In this document: piece by piece, positions 55,829-64,000 of the stretch | How the letters are laid out: the number at the start of each line of letters is the position of its first letter | Numbering within the stretch: the stretch's first letter is position 1 | Assembly (NCBI GenBank): GCA_026315105.1 | Contig: CM048746.1 | Location: 643,252,898 to 643,316,897 of the forward strand | DNA: 64,000 nucleotides | DNA from: Locusta migratoria | Lineage: Eukaryota > Arthropoda > Insecta > Orthoptera > Acrididae | Direction of reading: 5' to 3' | Program-made: the position numbers and the translations under genes | The notes under the pieces: generated by a model | What the model was told of the DNA's origin: nothing | What the model saw: only the letters and a program-made list of their open reading frames with translations | The model's database searches: none

Positions 55829-56010
55829 GGGGAGGGGTGTGGCGTTTGCGGGCAACGCGCCGATGTAAATTCGGGCGATGCGGTCGCGTTTCGGCCAATC
55901 GATGATCCGCCTCGAATCGCGGCGGAATGCGGAAGACCCTTTGTGCGTGGTACGGAAACCGCGCGGACGCCTCCATCATCTCCCCCTTTTCCTTTCCTCT
56001 CTCTCTTTAA
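55430..56010. other. GC-rich island with (GA)n
   Basis: CpG-rich at 55430-55660, then (GA)n at 55774-55825 and more GC-rich sequence. Frames on both strands are compositional. Confidence 0.45.
55774..55825. repeat. (GA)n microsatellite
   Basis: Fifty-two bases of GA. Confidence 0.95.
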
Positions 56011-56261
56011 TTCCATTTTGGCCTCATAAATGGCCAGCTATTTGCGTATCAACAAAATTACCTGAGAGCGTACGCGTGCTGGCATTAATTTTTGTTCCTT
56101 TCACTGCTTGGTCCTTTTCCTTCCTCTCCTCCTCCCTCACTGTACGTCGCCCTCTGCCCCACTCACACCATTTCTCCTGTATCTTTAGGGGATTTTGGAC
56201 TGTACTTTCGTTTTCAATCACCTTAATTTTTATGACGTCCTATCGCTGGAGCAATGCGTCG

Positions 56262-57148
56262 CAGCCGCGGCGGAGCGGCCGAGAGCATTGATGCGCTATG
56301 CTATGATGCGCAAGGCCGTTCCACGTGGGCATGGATGTTTGTGTCGTCTATAGTGTAAGTTAGTTCATAAGTACCCAGAATGAAACTCACTCTGCAGCGG
56401 AGTGTGCGCTGATATGAAACCTCCTGGCAGATTAAAATAGTGTGCCGGAACCGGGACTCGAACCTGGGACCCTTGCCTTTCGCGGGCAAACGCTCTACCG
56501 ACTGAGCTATCCCGACACGACTCACGATACCGTCTCACAACTTTACTTCCGCCAGTACCTCGCCTCCTACTATCCAAACCTCACAGAAGCTCTCCTGCGA
56601 AACTTGCAAGACTAGCACTCCTGGAAGAAAGGCGTAAGTAACGTTGTGAGGCGGCATGGTGAGTCGTGTCGGGATAGCTCAATCGGTAGAGCGTTTGCCC
56701 GCGAAAGGCAAGGGTCCCAGGTTCGATTCCCGCTTCCGGCACGCAGTTTTAATCTGCCAGGATTTTCATATCAGCGCACACTCCGCTGTAGAGTGAAAGT
56801 TTCATTCTGGAAAATCCCTTAGGCTGTGGCTAAGCCATGTTTCCACCATATCCTTTCTTCCAGTAGTGCTAGTCTTGCAAGTTTCGCAGGAGAGCTTCTG
56901 TGAAGTTTGGAAAGTAGGAGGCGAGGTACTGGCGGAAGTAAAGTTGTAAGGCGGCATCGTGAGTCGTGTCGAGATAGCTCAGTCGATAGAGCGTTTGCCC
57001 GCGAAAGGCAAAGGTCCCAGGTTCGAGTCACGGTTCCGGCACACAATTTTAATCTGTCAGGAAGTTTCAGTTCATAAGTAGTTTGTAAGTTTAGGGACTG
57101 ATGACCCCGTAGTTAAGTCCCATAAGACTTACAAACATTTGAACATTT
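56262..57148 (+). mobile_element. Diverged SINE A split by a SINE F array
   Basis: The head CAGCCGCGGCGGAGCGGCCG and body to TTCATAAGTA are at 56262-56373. The tail (AGTAGTTTGTAAG, GGGACTGATGACC) is at 57081-57148. Confidence 0.85.
56374..57070. mobile_element. SINE F palindromic trimer in one TSD (TTCATAAGTA)
   Basis: Order: one minus copy (56374-56640), then two plus copies (56645-56810 and 56815-57070). Each carries a tRNA-like head GATAGCTCA(G/A)TCGGTAGAGC or close variant, and a TTTAATCTG(C/T)CAGGA body. One 10-bp duplication, TTCATAAGTA at 56364-56373 and 57071-57080, brackets the whole array. The anticodon arms are imperfect; these are SINEs, not tRNA genes. Confidence 0.87.
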
Positions 57149-57188
57149 GAATGATGTAATAAATTAAAATTTCGTGTGTGATATTACG

Positions 57189-57266
57189 CCCCGGTGGAGT
57201 ACCCGAGCGGTCTAAGGCGCTTCCCTGCGGAGTGCGCGGTCGTTCGCCGTCGGAGGTTCGAGTCGT

Positions 57267-57310
<44 letters not shown>

Positions 57311-57405
57311 GTCCTTAGGTTAGTTTACCTTAGTTTAAGTAGTTTGTAAGTAACGGACTGATGACCACACAGTTTGGTCCGATAGATTTGCTAACATTTT
57401 TTGAC
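57189..57405 (+). mobile_element. SINE B with (TG)n, TSD TGATATTACG
   Basis: Plus-strand head GGTGGAGTACCCGAGCGGTC, (TG)n at 57269-57309, tail hairpin domain 57354-57381. Perfect 10-bp duplications at 57179-57188 and 57406-57415. Confidence 0.95.
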
Positions 57406-57419
57406 TGATATTACGGTTT

Positions 57420-58560
57420 TTTCATGCATCTCATAACTTATCTCCTGAAGTTCGATATAATTTTGATAGTACATTCAGTGGTGTGTGTAGATACTGTCCG
57501 CAAAGTGTCTTACGAATACACTTATAAGCGTAGATGTAATAAATTGTAATGTTATCCAGAATGCCGCAGTCCTATTGCACAAAGATCGGAAAACTAATAA
57601 GCGATAAAATATTTCCATTTAGTTATTTTGATGGGGTTACCAGTGAGAAGAAGTTTATTCAAAAATTGAAATCACATGTTAAGTTGTTCGAAGGACTACG
57701 TGTACTCATTCGCAAACTTAGACAGAAAAAAACCATCGTTATTACACATTGTATATTGCGGCAGTTTTTCCTCCTGCATCCGACTGTTTATCACGTCATA
57801 TCTCCTCAACTGGGGTTGCAGGTCGTTCCTACCGCCGCAGAGATTGTCGATTGCTGCCTGGTCGTGAGGAATAAGTGTACCACATTTGGTTGAAATCAGT
57901 CCAGTAGCTTAATGGGTGATGTGGAATACACAGACACGTACTTTTTGTTATTTTTGTTTGGAAATAGTGTCAGAAAATCGTCGAGTCTATTTACAAGCAC
58001 ATTTTTTTTTACCTCCTTTCTGTGGCGGATTTACATACCAGCCCACGGGCCTAGGGGCGACACCTTATGGAGGGCGGCGTTTTATGCTCTGTTCTCATTT
58101 TAACCATTTGTTTTAAAACATTTTTAAATATTTTTTAAACAACTTGCTAGTTTCAATAGGCCGTAAGAACGAAATTCGACAATACAGTCTTGAAAATATA
58201 CATAGTTTACTTGGTGACTGAATGGAAATTTAAAATTAGGTTTCTGCCTGGTATCATCGAATAGCAGAATAGCAAAGTACGGAAATATCTGCCAGCGCTC
58301 CTAGAGACGTAATCACTAATTTACGAACCCACATAGGTGACGATAGCGAGATCCGAGGGTAGAAGTGTTTATTATACAGTCAGTTAAGGACTTGTCAGGT
58401 TGGGTACTTCAGTCTGCAATATGTGTGCGTGTTGTTGCCAAGACCTACTTTACTTGCTGTTGTCTAATTCTTTTGTCAGGGCGTTAAAAACCTTACTGTT
58501 GTGCGCCCAAAACATCCTATTCTTTCCTTTGCAGTCAGTGTGAAACAGATGATAAAAGAG
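57420..58560. other. Unassigned interval
   Basis: The 114-codon frame at 57549-57893 (+) has no motif. The stretch near 57820-57940 (ACCACATTTGGTTGAAATCA) has wording I associate with old insect transposon repeats, but no second copy lies in this window. Confidence 0.45.
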
Positions 58561-58573
58561 TATTCCATTATTC

Positions 58574-58770
58574 AATGTTTCAATGTTTGTATAGTCTATG
58601 GGACTTAACTACGGGGTCATCAGTCCCTAAACTTACAAACTACTTATGAACTAACTTAGACTAAGGACGGCACAAATATCCATGCCCTAGGGGGGATTCG
58701 AACCCCCGACCGTAGTGACCGTGCAGACCGTGACTGGAGCGCCTCAGTCCCCTCGGCCACCGCGGCCGGC
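58574..58770 (-). mobile_element. SINE A, TSD TATTCCATTATTC
   Basis: Full length, with perfect 13-bp duplications at 58561-58573 and 58771-58783. Confidence 0.95.
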
Positions 58771-58783
58771 TATTCCATTATTC

Positions 58784-59575
58784 TGAAACAATAGTGGCTC
58801 ACAAAATAACACTGTTCCCAAATTACTGAAGTACATCAAATAGCAAATTTCGGAATTTTAACAGCGTCTGCCGCAAGAACGTAATTTCACTATATAAATC
58901 ATGATAATTACGAGCGAATCGTAATACTTGGCACATCAGCAGTAATGTTGAGACTTGATGTGTGTCTGGCTCAAGTCATTTATTTTATGTAAACTATTTT
59001 TTATTTTTATTAAAACGGTAGCATGATCAGGCGCAGGTAACGATGACGATACCGACGGATAACTGTCAGACATTCTTCTCTCCAAAGGAGACGCGTGTTT
59101 AGTTTTTGGTGAAGCCTGCGGCTCATGCTATTCCGCAGCACGGTTATGTCCGTCGGGCTGCCCACTCTGCATAGATGACGTCAGAAGAGGCCGCGTGGCT
59201 CTATGCCAACCACTTCTGTTGTAGAGCCACTTCACTTGTGACCCAGTATCTATCACCGTCAAGTGCGTTTTTACCATCAAATCGCCTGACGTTGACGACG
59301 GACTAACCTTAGAGGGCGAACTACCAGATTCCTAGCTCTGTTCATGAACATTTACTGACTGAACTAAGTCCAGCAACGAACTGGATTAACCTAGTTTGTA
59401 CTTTGCACCTCAATGATTCGTAGAATCGTGTGTGTCGAGATTTTCCTCATACACCTCTAACGGTATAGTATATTGCGGATGTCAAACATCAGGCTGTTTT
59501 TATTAAAAAGTGCTATTTGTCGTTGCATAGAAACCTCGTAGAAACACATTGATTTCGCGATTGCTGTGATAACAG
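58784..59575. other. Unassigned interval
   Basis: Nothing recognised. Confidence 0.5.
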
Positions 59576-60000
59576 TAAGCAAATGTTTCTAATCCTATGG
59601 GACCAAACTACGTTGGTCATCAGTTCCTAGTCTTACAAACTACTTACACTAAGTTAAACTAACCTAAGGCCGCCCGCGGTGGCCGAGGGGACTGCGGCGC
59701 GCCAGTCAAGGTCTGCACGGCCACTACGGTCGAGGGTTCGAATGCCCCCTCGGGCATGGATATTTGTGCCGTCCTTAGTGTTAGCTAGTTCATAAGTAGT
59801 TTGTAAGTTTAGGGACTGATGACCCGTAGTTAAGTCTCATAAGCTATACAAACATTTGAACATTTTGATTTGAAACTAACCTAAGGACACATCCATGTCC
59901 GAGGGAGGACTCCAACCTCCGATGCGGCGAGGTATCGAACCCGGGTCTCCTGCATGGCAGCCTCGCATCTTGCCGATTACACCACGCTGTCTCGTTGAGC
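59576..60000 (-). mobile_element. Chimeric SINE (B-type body, extra tRNA-like head) split by SINE A
   Basis: The minus strand carries a tRNA-like segment with GGTGTAATCGGCAAGATGCG and T-arm CCCGGGTTCGATACC (59930-59998), then a second, degenerate B-box GGTTGGAGTCC and the SINE B body. Two successive B-boxes suggest a fusion of two heads. Confidence 0.7.
59670..59872 (+). mobile_element. SINE A, TSD AAACTAACCTAAGG
   Basis: Full length, inserted in the chimeric SINE. Perfect 14-bp duplications at 59656-59669 and 59873-59886. Confidence 0.95.
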
Positions 60001-60564
60001 GGTAACCGCCGTGTATAAGTAGACACGTTACGCGTGGTAATTTGCTGCGAATTTGATCTCGATTTTCTTAGAAATCAAGGCCCATTGGAACAAATCCTTT
60101 TAGCTTGATGGTCTGGAGGAATTCCCTCACATACCTATGACCCATCAAATTCCATTGGTACCATACTTGGTGTTCCCCTTGTGAGAGTTGCAATTCTTAT
60201 TCTTTGTAGTGAAAATTAAGCGTATATTTGAACAAGGAAACGTATTAGCATATTCTTACTACATCTTTACATGTAAATTTGGCGTTATTTCTCCGCAATT
60301 TCAAGAGTTTATGCGATAGCTACGGTTTTTACACGCGCCTATATGAAACGCATCGGCAGTATTTTTACAAGCAACGTAAACTTTAATTCAGCTCTTGTGT
60401 TCCATAGAACATTGCCATCACTGCCAAGACACTCCATGCAGAGGAATAGCATGTCGACAATGGACATATTGGAACATTCCTGTTTAAGGTGATAAAAGAA
60501 AAATCAATGTAAATACAAATAAAAAAATCCCTGACACTGATTTTCGTCTCGAATATGTCAAAGA

Positions 60565-60647
60565 CATTAGTGATAAATCTGAACCGTTGAATTAAAATTT
60601 TGTCGCATCGCAAATTTTAATTCAATGCTTCAGATTTATCATTAGTG
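60565..60647. repeat. 83-bp hairpin
   Basis: GATAAATCTGAA...GAATTAAAATTT pairs with AAATTTTAATTC...TTCAGATTTATC. The centre is TGTCGCATCGC. The AAATTTTAATTCAAT word recurs at 53204. Confidence 0.8.
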
Positions 60648-60924
60648 TATAATAATTTTAAGGATTATTTTTTCAATATTTTTCTCAATATGTATAAACG
60701 CAACTATAGATTAATCGCGGTAGTTTTTATAGCATGAAATAAAAAGTCATGCATTAAGGGGTTAAGCTCGTTGCTATACTCAGACAGGGGCCATTCCACT
60801 GCCAGCGAAAGCCCGCGCAATCATTTCTGTGTGTAGAAACCTAGTCTTGTTCAGGTATCAATTGGTCTCAACTACCTTGGTATTTTATGTACGGTATTGT
60901 TGTTTCGTATGTTTAGAAAGTATG

Positions 60925-61325
60925 TTTGTTTGTAAATTTATCGGGCCAAACTGCGTGGTCATCAGTCCGTAGCTTACAAACTACTTAAACCTAGGTAAAC
61001 TAACCTAAGGACAACACAACACCCATGCCCCAGCGAGGACTCGAACCTCTACGCCGGCCGCGGTGGCCGAGGGGACTGAGGCGCTTCAGTCACGGTCTAC
61101 ACGGCCACCACGGTCGGGGGTTCGAATCCCCCCTCGGGCATGGATATTTGTGCCGTCCTAGTTCGTAAGTAGTTGATAAGTAGTTTGTAAGTTTAGGGAC
61201 TGATGACCCCGTAGTTAAGTCCCATAAGATTTACAAACATTTGAACATTTTTTTGAATCTCCACGGCGAACAACCGCGCGCTCCGCAGCGAGACGCTTTA
61301 GACCGCTCGGCTACTCCACCGCGGC
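60925..61325 (-). mobile_element. SINE B split by SINE A, TSD TTAGAAAGTATG
   Basis: Minus-strand SINE B with duplications at 60913-60924 and 61326-61337. Confidence 0.93.
61053..61254 (+). mobile_element. SINE A inside SINE B
   Basis: Full length. Flanks GAACCTCTAC (61043-61052) and GAATCTCCAC (61255-61264) match at 8 of 10. Confidence 0.93.
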
Positions 61326-61480
61326 TTAGAAAGTATGCCCGCTTCAAAAATGTTCAAATGTTTGTAGAACTTATGGGACTTAAGTACGGGGTCATCAGTC
61401 CCTAAGCTTACAAACTACTTATGAACTAGCTAAGACTAAGGACGGCACAAATATCCATGCCCGAGGGGGGATTCGAATCC

Positions 61481-61672
61481 GCCGGCCGCGGTGGTCGAGG
61501 AGACTAAGGCGCTCCAGTGACGGTCTGCACGGCCACTACGGTCGGGGGTTCGAATCCCCCCTCGGGCATGGATATTTGTGCCGTCTTAGTTCGTAAGTAG
61601 TTTGTAAGTTTAGGGACTAGGGACTGATGACCCCGTAGTCAAGTCCCATAGACTATACAAACATTTGAACAT
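61481..61672 (+). mobile_element. SINE A, first inner copy
   Basis: Inserted in the box B region of the outer SINE. ATTCGAA on its left and ACTCGAA on its right mark the target. Confidence 0.92.
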
Positions 61673-61682
61673 TTGACTCGAA

Positions 61683-61875
61683 GCCGGCCGCGGTGGCCGA
61701 GGGGACTGAGGCGCTTCAGTCACGGTCAGCACGGCCACTACGGTCGGGGGTTCGAATTCCCCCTCGGGCATGGATATTTGTGCCGTCCTTAGGATTAGCT
61801 AGTTCATAAGTAGTTTGTAAGTTTAGGGACTGATGATCCCGTAGTTAAGTCCCATAAACTAGACAAACATTTTTG
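61683..61875 (+). mobile_element. SINE A, second inner copy at the same target
   Basis: Bounded by ACTCGAA (61676-61682) and ATTCGAA (61876-61882), so it used the same target word as its neighbour. Confidence 0.92.
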
Positions 61876-62069
61876 ATTCGAACCCCCGACCGTAGTGGCC
61901 GTGCAGACGGTGACTGGAGCGCCTCAGTCCCCTCGGCCACCGCGGCCGGCAGTATGCTCGCTGTGCCGTGTAAGGCACATGAGTAGATTGGCTACCCTGT
62001 GATCGGTTTCGGCGTTGGCTTTCTTCCGCAAATACGAACTCCGGTAGAGTTCCTACGACCCATCAGATG

Positions 62070-62540
62070 CTTGGTGTTCCCCTCGTCAGAGCAGCGCACC
62101 CGGCGGTCTTGATGGTTTCTTTCTCGGGCCCTACCGGTCAGCACGCTTCGGACCGCAGAGCGCAGGTTTCGCGGATTGCCGCGCCGGTAACGACTGGCCG
62201 CAAACGGCGCCTAATTCGGCGCCGGTGTTTTGGCAATCAGGGCGTAACGAATTGTATGTTAATCCGGCGCCCGCCAGCGCTATGCGGGGAATGCCCTGCC
62301 CTGGCCGTGGCGTTAATTTAAACGTCTGGCCGCCGTCCGGCGCGGCCGCATTCATTACGCCGGCGCCGTAATTGCGGCACCGCGCCACCACCAGCACCAC
62401 CACCAACAACAACAACAACAACAGCAGCAGCAGCCGCGACACCAACAACAGCCGGCCGAACTGCCGCCGGGACAGGGCGGAGGGCGGAGGTCGCATCTGA
62501 GCCCCAGCCGTGGCGAGTCTTGTGAGCTGCCGCCTGTTAC
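62070..62540. other. GC-rich island with (CAA/CAG)n
   Basis: CpG-rich, with AT words set in GC, such as CCTAATTCGGCGCCGG and TTCATTACGCCGGCGCCGTA. A CAN-repeat tract lies at about 62388-62436. Frames run on both strands. No match elsewhere in the window. Confidence 0.5.
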
Positions 62541-62548
62541 TGGACACT

Positions 62549-62667
62549 TTGGGCCCACCTTAGGTTACGGTAGTAACACTAAAAGTGTGCCTTTGCGATC
62601 GTCTTTTGACAGCTCGAAAATTAAATGAAAGTAACGGCTTAACCATTCATATGACACGCAAAATGAA
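62549..62667 (+). repeat. Direct repeat, copy 1
   Basis: GGCCCACCTTAGGTTACGG through CACGCAAAATGAA matches 63875-64000. Confidence 0.88.
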
Positions 62668-63547
62668 CATAGCTGCCAACTATTACGGATTGTCCGTAAT
62701 TGTTACGGATTTATCTTCATATTTACGGAGTTACGGGAAGTTCGTGAAAAATTACGGAAACTAGACATTGTACGACCTGATGTGTTCTAAGAAAATCGGA
62801 GTAGTTACTGTCTACATGTTGGTAATAGCCGATAAAAATTGTATATAACTAATTTATTTCATTCCTGACTACGTAGCAAAGCTGTAGGAAATGTTAAAGA
62901 TAGCATTTCCGTTGGAACAAATCTGGATCAAATCCCGCCTATAATCACCTACACACCTACCAAATGCACGCTCACACACCCAAGATCTATGTAAATTCTA
63001 TGGTCTATAATGAGTATAACGTCTTTGGTTCAAGCTTAACAGCCCACGTGTTTTACCGGGTGGCGGAAGTTAGCCAGTTCGTTTCCGAAGAGAAAAGCTT
63101 TACTGGCTTTTCTCGCGGGTACATTCTTTTCATAGCAGTCTTGTGCAGCTAGAATGAAATATGAGTGATGAGCCATTTGTGACACCTCTGTTCAGTGGTT
63201 TCATTCGTCGTTTAAAATCCAAAACCATTTCGTGCATCCTTAGCTGCTAAGGATTTTATATTAAAAAAAAAATGCAAGGAATTTCACTCTTTTCTGTTCC
63301 TTCGGCAATTGTTAACTTTCCGTAAAGACAGTTAATTGAAACTTACAGGAATATTTCTAAGCCACTCACGGTATTTACACCTCAGTCTTTTGAAACAGAT
63401 TAGTTTTTATACGGTTCGTGACAGATATTTAGGAATACAGTGTCAGACTTAAATTTTTAAAATATTCTTGGGACACGCTGTAGCCCCACGTCATCTTTGG
63501 TCTTGCGCATCATCACGGACAGCCAATTGTAAAGGTTGGCAGTTATG
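62668..63547. mobile_element. CATACCTGCCAAC-TIR element, copy 4, TSD AATGAA
   Basis: Ends CATAGCTGCCAAC and GTTGGCAGTTATG. The duplication AATGAA lies at 62662-62667 and 63548-63553. The second copy of the surrounding direct repeat (63983-63997) has the site without the insertion. Subterminal TTACGG words resemble copy 2. No recognisable transposase. Confidence 0.82.
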
Positions 63548-63558
63548 AATGAATAACC

Positions 63559-63812
63559 GTAATACATCTGAAATATAACGGCCACTATTCAAAGTGCCGT
63601 CGATGCGAGCAAGAGGTGACCGACACGTGTAACCAACGGCAATCCAATACCATTACGCCGGGTGACACGCCAGTATGGTGATGACGAATACACGTTCACC
63701 GCGATGTCCCCAAACACGGATGCGACCATGATGATGCTGTAAACAGAACCTGGATTCATCCGAAAAAAATGACGTTTTGCATTTCGTGCGCCCAGGTTCG
63801 TCGTTACGGACA
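63559..63812 (-). pseudogene. Tc1-like transposase fragment
   Basis: The minus strand encodes FFSDESRFCLQHHHGRIRVW, the region around the first catalytic aspartate, followed by sequence equivalent to 10420-10560. Short internal fragment with no TIR. Confidence 0.85.
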
Positions 63813-63874
63813 GACAGACAACCAGTGTTTTTCAAACTGTGGGTACGGGATACCGTGTCTGTTTGGCGTGCTTT

Positions 63875-64000
63875 TGGCCCATTTTAGGTTACGGTAGTAA
63901 CACTAAAAGTGGGCCTTTGCGATCGTCTTTTTACAGCTCGAAAATTAAATGAAAATACCGGCTTAACGATTCATCTGACACGAAAATGGAATAACCGAAT
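63875..64000 (+). repeat. Direct repeat, copy 2, cut by the window end
   Basis: Homologous to 62549-62667, continuing past the insertion site as GGAATAACCGAAT. Confidence 0.88.

Larger units (their letters stand above)
61344..61950 (-). mobile_element. SINE A split by two further SINE A copies, TSD AGTATGC(C/T)CGCT
   Basis: The outer minus-strand SINE consists of 61344-61480 and 61876-61950. Its duplications are 61332-61343 and 61951-61962. Confidence 0.92.

Noticed and set aside
55766..56029. RE-repeat protein encoded by the (GA)n tract (also 25921-26121)
   Set aside because: Translation of a microsatellite; there is no coding context.
56660..56745. Functional tRNA genes at 56.4-57.0 kb, 53.1 kb, 42.1 kb and 13.9 kb
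   Set aside because: A- and B-boxes are good, but anticodon or T stems are imperfect, copies are dispersed, and the sequences continue into SINE bodies with target duplications.
60925..61955. CRISPR-like array of regularly spaced repeats
   Set aside because: The repeats are nested eukaryotic SINEs with target duplications, not short direct repeats with unique spacers.
62549..64000. LTR retrotransposon bounded by the direct repeats
   Set aside because: The repeats lack TG...CA limits, no primer-binding site or coding sequence follows, and the interior is a TIR element plus a Tc1 scrap.

Overview
This window is animal nuclear DNA from a large, repeat-rich genome, most likely a polyneopteran insect (grasshopper, locust or stick-insect type). 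The evidence is the many tRNA-derived SINEs, whose heads and tails resemble those I know from Orthoptera, together with RTE and CR1/Jockey-type LINEs and Tc1/mariner, hAT, piggyBac, Harbinger-like and Helitron elements. I cannot name the species. I found no host protein-coding gene, rRNA gene or functional tRNA gene. Every long reading frame with recognisable protein motifs belongs to a transposon, and all of these are broken. The window is best read as intergenic or deep intronic sequence.

Layout. 1-8.5 kb: a Harbinger-like MITE (1207-2237), a CATACCTGCCAAC-type inverted-repeat element carrying two SINE insertions (2437-4222), and a 3.8 kb inverted-repeat element (4674-8449) holding a second CATACCTGCCAAC copy and an RTE reverse-transcriptase fragment. 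8.9-19.6 kb: 3' ends of CR1-like LINEs, three Tc1-like copies, several SINE families and a head-to-head SINE dimer. 19.9-26.4 kb: a LINE fragment, then a 5.5 kb inverted repeat whose ~1 kb arms both hold a decayed IS630/Tc1-type transposase and whose spacer holds a hAT copy. 26.6-31.5 kb: a Gypsy-like LTR piece, a foldback element, SINEs, a Jockey-like RT fragment and a rearranged CR1-like LINE. 31.5-38 kb: sparse, with a foldback, a 71-bp A run and the best-preserved CR1-like RT frame. 38.4-48 kb: a Tc1 copy split by a hAT-like element, a second full hAT copy with a perfect 8-bp duplication, a SINE split by a solo LTR, and an RTE LINE split by a CR1-like LINE. 48.4-57.4 kb: a dispersed repeat, a Helitron inside a third CATACCTGCCAAC copy, a 954-bp near-perfect palindrome, a piggyBac-derived element and a palindromic SINE array. 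57.4-64 kb: nested SINE clusters, a GC-rich island, a fourth CATACCTGCCAAC copy and a direct repeat that reaches the window end.

The nesting gives a relative insertion order, because many insertions have clear target-site duplications (TSDs) and several have an empty paralogous site elsewhere in the window. tRNA-SINE A is usually the youngest layer and occurs about 16 times. Eleven GC-rich, repeat-poor islands (200-550 bp) lie between the repeats and are unexplained.

The observations most worth following are: a 28-30 nt hairpin with covarying stems shared by three SINE families and a 58-bp retroposon; three SINE insertions that are multimers within one TSD; the four-member CATACCTGCCAAC family; and a Helitron whose 5' terminus is triplicated.
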